Shown: one piece after another, positions 6,337 to 9,115 of the stretch
Layout of the letters: each line of letters opens with the position of its first letter
Numbering within the stretch: the stretch's first letter is position 1
Made by a program: the position numbers and the translations under genes
Notes under the pieces: model-generated
Database searches by the model: none
What the model was told of the DNA's origin: nothing
Seen by the model: the letters and a program-made list of their open reading frames with translations, nothing else
Source: Synergistaceae bacterium
Lineage (GTDB): Bacteria; Synergistota; Synergistia; Synergistales; Aminobacteriaceae
DNA: 9,115 nt
Direction: 5' to 3'
Assembly (NCBI GenBank): GCA_012523155.1
Contig: JAAYJB010000047.1
Coordinates: 1-9,115 of the forward strand

Positions 6337-6795
6337 TTATTTCCTGGAAATACCAAGCACAAGGCGCCTGCAGAAATCGAGAAACACTCCGTAGGGTCTT
6401 CCCGCCAGGGAAAATGTCAATGACATGAAGCCTGATGAAAGTGCTATCTGTTTCCAGGTGGCACCGGCTGCGAGAAGGACTATTACGTAAAGGGGTACCT
6501 GGAAAAGGACAAATGCCAGTGTATCGCCCAGCATCATCTTCCAGGGACTGGACCTGTTGATTCCGAAAAAAAGAAAGAGCCTGTCCCTGAACCAGCCGTA
6601 GGGTCTTCCAGTAATAAGATTGACGGGAACCGCCGCGATCCTCGCTTTTACTGACTGGATAAAAGTAAGCTTCGCAATGAAGATCTCAATTGACATGCAC
6701 ATAGCCGTGGAAAAAATGATCATAGCCGTTATGTCTGCCACAAGGAGGCTGAGCCTCTTCTTTTTGTTTTCCTTTTCGCAGTTCGAATCCGACAA
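6337..6795 (-). CDS. alaE: L-alanine exporter, AlaE family
   Basis: The 152-residue product matches AlaE, an inner-membrane exporter that uses the proton gradient to expel L-alanine and so prevents toxic build-up when alanine-containing peptides are broken down. Four hydrophobic segments lie near 17-40, 52-62, 88-110 and 115-131. Family marks include A-D-x-x-A-M (20-25), I-E-I-F (37-40), A-V-P-V-N-L (55-60) and F-L-D-F-C-R-R-L near the C-terminus (138-145). The two halves repeat each other: D21 to G-R-P-Y-G (63-67) to D71, and D91 to G-R-P-Y-G (132-136) to D140. I chose a TTG start at 6795 because AGGTGAG lies four bases upstream, and the resulting length is close to the roughly 150 residues of the E. 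coli protein. A GTG at 6804 or a TTG at 6816 would lengthen the charged N-terminus. The gene is divergent from the secreted peptidase at 7294. Confidence 0.88.
   Translation of the reverse strand: MSDSNCEKENKKKRLSLLVADITAMIIFSTAMCMSIEIFIAKLTFIQSVKARIAAVPVNLITGRPYGWFRDRLFLFFGINRSSPWKMMLGDTLAFVLFQVPLYVIVLLAAGATWKQIALSSGFMSLTFSLAGRPYGVFLDFCRRLVLGISRK
6389..6609. repeat. 14-bp direct repeat inside alaE
   Basis: CCGTAGGGTCTTCC occurs at 6389-6402 and again, identical, at 6596-6609, 207 bp apart and in the same reading frame. Each copy encodes most of a G-R-P-Y-G motif at the matching place in the two halves of the exporter. It is the DNA-level trace of the protein's internal duplication, or of gene conversion between the halves. 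Confidence 0.8.
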
Positions 6796-7177
6796 GAATC
6801 TCACCTGCCCGGGCAAATTTTATCAGGCTGTTCTTTCCATGAATGCAATACAGGCACATTATCTGCATATTTATGTAAAGCTTACCACTCTGCAGGATTT
6901 TTCGCCCGTTGAAAAGAATGAATCGTATGATATCGAGTTTCATTTCGACCGAAATACTGACTTTCAAAGATAATAAGGATGTTGTAATTTTCCGATTCAA
7001 TAGTATATTTATCCAACAGTCCATCAGTATTTTACAGTCGGAAGAAAGATTTCGTTTCCCCTTGATACAGCATACGGCAATGAGAAAAATTTTTTACCCT
7101 TCTATCGACATCTTCCTTCTAATTTCTTCAATACTCGAGCTGGTCTCAGGTAATTCAAAAGATTTTTGGCAGTCCTG

Positions 7178-7189
7178 CAACAAGTGTTG
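7178..7189. promoter_or_regulatory. Inverted repeat upstream of the peptidase gene
   Basis: CAACA-AG-TGTTG is a perfect 5-bp inverted repeat centred about 110 bp upstream of the peptidase start. It could be a regulator site, but repeats this short also arise by chance in AT-rich DNA. Confidence 0.2.
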
Positions 7190-7215
7190 TGAAGAAAAGG
7201 GGTGATAAAAAAGAG

Positions 7216-7227
7216 ATTCCCGGGAAT
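7216..7227. promoter_or_regulatory. Perfect 12-bp palindrome upstream of the peptidase gene
   Basis: ATTCCCGGGAAT is fully self-complementary and lies 66 bp upstream of the peptidase ATG. It is a GC-centred site in an AT-rich stretch and is where a promoter or operator would be expected. No T-run follows it, and with no loop it is a poor hairpin, so an operator is the more likely role. I could not find a matching -35/-10 pair with proper spacing. Confidence 0.3.
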
Positions 7228-7293
7228 AACTATTTACTTGTGCGGTGGGGGCATTTCGGATCTTTTCTTTGAATAACAGAAGGAGGTAGCAGA

Positions 7294-8841
7294 ATGAGAA
7301 AGGTGTGCAGATCCTGGGCACTGATAATGATTGTTATCCTTCTTGCATCGCCTGCTTTGGGTGTTGAGGCCGGAAAAATGACTCCGGAAAAAGAAACCGC
7401 CGTAAAATGGCTGGACACCCATGCTGCAGTGGGTGCTGAAACAGCAACATATATATGGCACAATCCTGAGCTGGGACTCGGTGAACACAAAAGTTCCGCG
7501 ATCTTACAGGAAATGCTGAAAGAAGCAGGATTCAAGGTCGAATCAGGAACAGCCGGAATGGAAACAGCTTTCGTAGCCAGCTGGGGTGCGGGCAAACCTG
7601 TGATAGGAATTCATGCCGAATACGACGCTCTTCCGGGTCTTTCACAGGCTGCGGGAGTAGCAGAAGAAAAGATTCTCGTCGAAGGGTGTCCCGGGCATGG
7701 ATGCGGGCACAACCTGTTCGGAACATACAGTTCGATGGCGGCCATAGCCATCAAAAAAGCAATGGAAGAACACGGGATCAAAGGAACAGTAAAACTATAC
7801 GGAACTCCTTCAGAAGAGACACTTGTCGGCAAGGCATTCTTCGTAAAGGAAGGCATTTACAAAGACGCTGACGCGGTGCTTTCGTGGCATCCGGGAACTG
7901 AGAACTCGGTTTCCTACGCATCATCACTGGCCATGGATAATTTCAAGGTACGATTCCATGGGAAAGCGTCCCATGCCGCATCTGCACCATGGGCGGGAAG
8001 AAGCGCTCTCGATGCCGTGGAGCTGATGAACATTGGAATGAATTACATGAGAGAACACGTCCGCCCGGAGTCGAGGATCATGTACTGCATACCCGACGGA
8101 GGGAAGGCACCAAACGTTGTTCCTCCATATTCCGAAGTATGGTATTTTATCAGGGCTCCCCAATACAAGATGGTGAAGGAGATCGTTGACTGGTCGAAAA
8201 AAGTGGCCGAAGGAGCCGCGCTCATGACCCAGACCCGCATGGAGTTCGTTCCCATAACCGCCGTATGGCAGTATCTTCCCAACCAGGCCCTCGCAAAAGT
8301 GGGATTCGCCAATGCTCTACTTATAGGTACTCCCCCGTTTACCGATGAGGATGAGAAGATAGCCGAACCTTTTTCGAAGAGCCTGAAGGAAGAAAAAGGT
8401 CCTTTCCTTTCCCGGGAGTTCAAGAAGTTTGAGTACAATAAGCCTTTTTCATGGGCTACGGGAGGAGGCTCCATAGACGAGGCAAATACCAGCTGGGTCG
8501 TTCCAATGGTACGTTTCACCGGCTCCACTCTTGCCAAGGGGACTCCGGGTCATTCATGGCAGTCGGTGGCTCAGAATATCCTGCAGCCTGCCTTCAAGGC
8601 AAGTCTTACAGTATCCAAGTACATGGCGGCTACCGCGCTGGACCTTTTCGCCGATCCGATGTTGCTTGAGGCCGCCTTGACGGAGCTAAAGACTTCGAAC
8701 GAAAAGCACGGGCCATTCGTCGACCCTGTTAAGGGTGTCGATCTCCCTTCTTTCAAGCTCATGCACAATGTGGAAGAATCCCAAGTTCCCGTTCAGACAA
8801 AGGGTGACATGCCTCTTCCCGACTTTTCAACTTTGAAATAA
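7294..8841 (+). CDS. Secreted M20-family metallo-amidohydrolase, AbgB-like
   Basis: The 515-residue product is a zinc-dependent hydrolase of peptidase family M20, in the branch of AbgB (aminobenzoyl-glutamate hydrolase subunit B) and related amidohydrolases and dipeptidases. A signal peptide is clear: M-R-K-V-C-R, a hydrophobic core (8-21), and likely cleavage after A-L-G (23) or V-E-A (26). E. coli AbgB is cytoplasmic, so this copy should act in the periplasm or outside. Metal and catalytic motifs are H-A-E-Y-D-A-L-P-G (107-115), G-H-G-C-G-H-N (134-140), P-S-E-E (172-175), W-H-P-G (198-201) and P-G-H-S-W (418-422). G-K-A-S-H-A-A (223-229) marks the lid or dimer domain inserted in the catalytic domain. 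The length is usual for AbgB plus a signal peptide. Substrate is probably an N-acyl amino acid or small peptide, not specified by sequence. The ATG at 7294 follows AAGGAGGT (7280-7287) with six bases between, an ideal ribosome binding site. The gene appears monocistronic, ending at the terminator at 8873. Confidence 0.92.
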   Translation: MRKVCRSWALIMIVILLASPALGVEAGKMTPEKETAVKWLDTHAAVGAETATYIWHNPELGLGEHKSSAILQEMLKEAGFKVESGTAGMETAFVASWGAGKPVIGIHAEYDALPGLSQAAGVAEEKILVEGCPGHGCGHNLFGTYSSMAAIAIKKAMEEHGIKGTVKLYGTPSEETLVGKAFFVKEGIYKDADAVLSWHPGTENSVSYASSLAMDNFKVRFHGKASHAASAPWAGRSALDAVELMNIGMNYMREHVRPESRIMYCIPDGGKAPNVVPPYSEVWYFIRAPQYKMVKEIVDWSKKVAEGAALMTQTRMEFVPITAVWQYLPNQALAKVGFANALLIGTPPFTDEDEKIAEPFSKSLKEEKGPFLSREFKKFEYNKPFSWATGGGSIDEANTSWVVPMVRFTGSTLAKGTPGHSWQSVAQNILQPAFKASLTVSKYMAATALDLFADPMLLEAALTELKTSNEKHGPFVDPVKGVDLPSFKLMHNVEESQVPVQTKGDMPLPDFSTLK

Positions 8842-8872
8842 ATCTTCGAAACCGGGGTTTAAACTAACCATC

Positions 8873-8920
8873 AAGCCGCCTGACCGGAATCAGTTTTCTC
8901 CGTAAGGCGGCTTTTTTTCT
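8873..8920 (+). terminator. Intrinsic terminator of the peptidase gene
   Basis: AAGCCGCCT (8873-8881) pairs perfectly with AGGCGGCTT (8905-8913) over 9 bp, with a loop of 23 nt that can fold further, and the stem runs into CTTTTTTTCT. It starts 31 bp after the stop codon of the M20 gene. The long U-run is only on the plus strand, so it acts in that direction. Confidence 0.85.
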
Positions 8921-8990
8921 GGAATTCCTTCGTTCTTGAGAGGTAAAAAGTCTGTTCAATGAGTCTAAACCCTTATTTAGCCTATTTTGA

Positions 8991-9019
8991 TTGACAAAAA
9001 TAATCGAAACTCCTACTAT
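8991..9019 (+). promoter_or_regulatory. Near-consensus sigma-70 promoter
   Basis: TTGACA (8991-8996) and TACTAT (9014-9019) are separated by exactly 17 bp. The -35 box is perfect and the -10 box matches five of six positions. Transcription should begin near 9026 and run off the right edge. It lies 70 bp past the terminator of the peptidase gene, so it opens a new unit. This is the best-looking promoter in the window. Confidence 0.75.
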
Positions 9020-9093
9020 TTTTTACAGACAACAAAAAAACGGCTGTCCAAAAAACCCGCGACTTTCACCCGGAGGAGGACTGAAGGGGGGAA

Positions 9094-9115
9094 ATGCAGA
9101 AAAAGCCGCCGGGTC
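9094..9115 (+). CDS. Start of a gene cut by the right edge
   Basis: An ATG at 9094 opens a frame that reads M-Q-K-K-P-P-G to the end of the window. GAAGGGGGG lies immediately upstream, and a stronger GGAGGAGGA lies at 9072-9080, 13 bases from the ATG and somewhat too far for ordinary use. The promoter at 8991-9019 would give a leader of about 68 nt. Seven codons give no clue to function, and the last bases (AAAAAGCCGCCGGGTC) could equally be the rising arm of a hairpin. Confidence 0.35.

Larger units (their letters stand above)
6796..7293. other. AT-rich divergent intergenic region between alaE and the peptidase gene
   Basis: Nearly 500 bp lie between the two divergent starts. The region is visibly more AT-rich than the genes beside it. 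A 98-codon plus frame (6909-7205) opens with a TTG lacking a ribosome binding site and has no recognisable motif. A minus frame (7024-6686) overlaps alaE in another frame. I regard both as chance. Possible alaE promoter elements are weak: a TATACT at 7007-7002 without a good -35, and TTGAAT (7000-6995) with TATTAT (6975-6970) at a long 19-bp spacing. Two palindromes near the peptidase gene are listed separately. Confidence 0.5.

Noticed and set aside
6779..6795. tRNA-like T-loop sequence GTTCGAATCC on the plus strand
   Set aside because: The flanking bases cannot form the five-pair T stem and no acceptor or anticodon arm is present. The stretch codes for the AlaE N-terminus on the other strand.
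6686..7024. 112-codon minus-strand frame overlapping alaE
   Set aside because: Its last third reads the alaE coding sequence in a different frame, and alaE is well supported by family motifs.
7166..7182. Possible sigma-54 promoter (TTGGCA ... TGCAA) upstream of the peptidase gene
   Set aside because: The GG and GC elements are separated by 7 bases rather than the 10 that sigma-54 requires.
6909..7205. 98-codon plus-strand frame in the alaE-peptidase gap
   Set aside because: It starts at a TTG without a ribosome binding site, lies in AT-rich DNA and shows no motif or family likeness.
9024..9048. Small hairpin (GACA ... TGTC) in the leader of the right-edge gene as a riboswitch or attenuator
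   Set aside because: Only four base pairs close it and no known riboswitch core is visible.

Overview
The window carries a mostly minus-strand gene cluster (positions 1 to about 6800) and a plus-strand secreted peptidase gene (7294-8841). The coding style (mixed AT/GC codons, GTG and TTG starts, strong Shine-Dalgarno sites on some genes only), the exported proteins with cleavable signals and the secreted AbgB-type M20 hydrolase suggest a bacterium with an outer membrane. An amino-acid- or peptide-using anaerobe such as a member of the Synergistota would fit, but that placement is a guess from gene content and no phylogenetic marker is present. I see no rRNA, tRNA, CRISPR array, transposase or phage gene.

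Layout on the minus strand, in order of transcription. An AlaE-family L-alanine exporter (6795-6337) comes first. After a 174-bp gap there is a Cache-sensor diguanylate cyclase (6162-4651). Only 39 bp later follows a 691-residue exported or membrane-anchored protein of no family I recognise (4611-2536), and then, about 36 bp on, a YbjQ-like small protein (2499-2164). Two hairpins, the second a good intrinsic terminator, end this unit. A TATAAT box just past the terminator starts a second short operon: an AI-2E/PerM-family permease (2029-920) followed by an exported DUF3465 protein (895-449). A regulatory-looking intergenic region (29-448) then leads into a gene that runs off the left edge (28-1). 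It holds a promoter-like TTGACA/TACCAT pair with 17-bp spacing, a 12-bp tandem repeat and a perfect 15-bp palindrome.

On the plus strand, an AT-rich region (6796-7293) that separates alaE from the divergent peptidase gene holds two short palindromes and an excellent ribosome binding site. The peptidase gene ends in a strong intrinsic terminator (8873-8920). A near-consensus promoter (8991-9019) and a ribosome binding site then lead into a second gene cut off by the right edge.

How the genes may work together: the secreted M20 hydrolase would release amino acids outside the cytoplasmic membrane, and AlaE would relieve alanine build-up inside. This link is inferred only from adjacency. The diguanylate cyclase, the unknown membrane protein and the YbjQ-like protein look co-transcribed. 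They form the least explained part of the window and the best candidate for an undescribed function.
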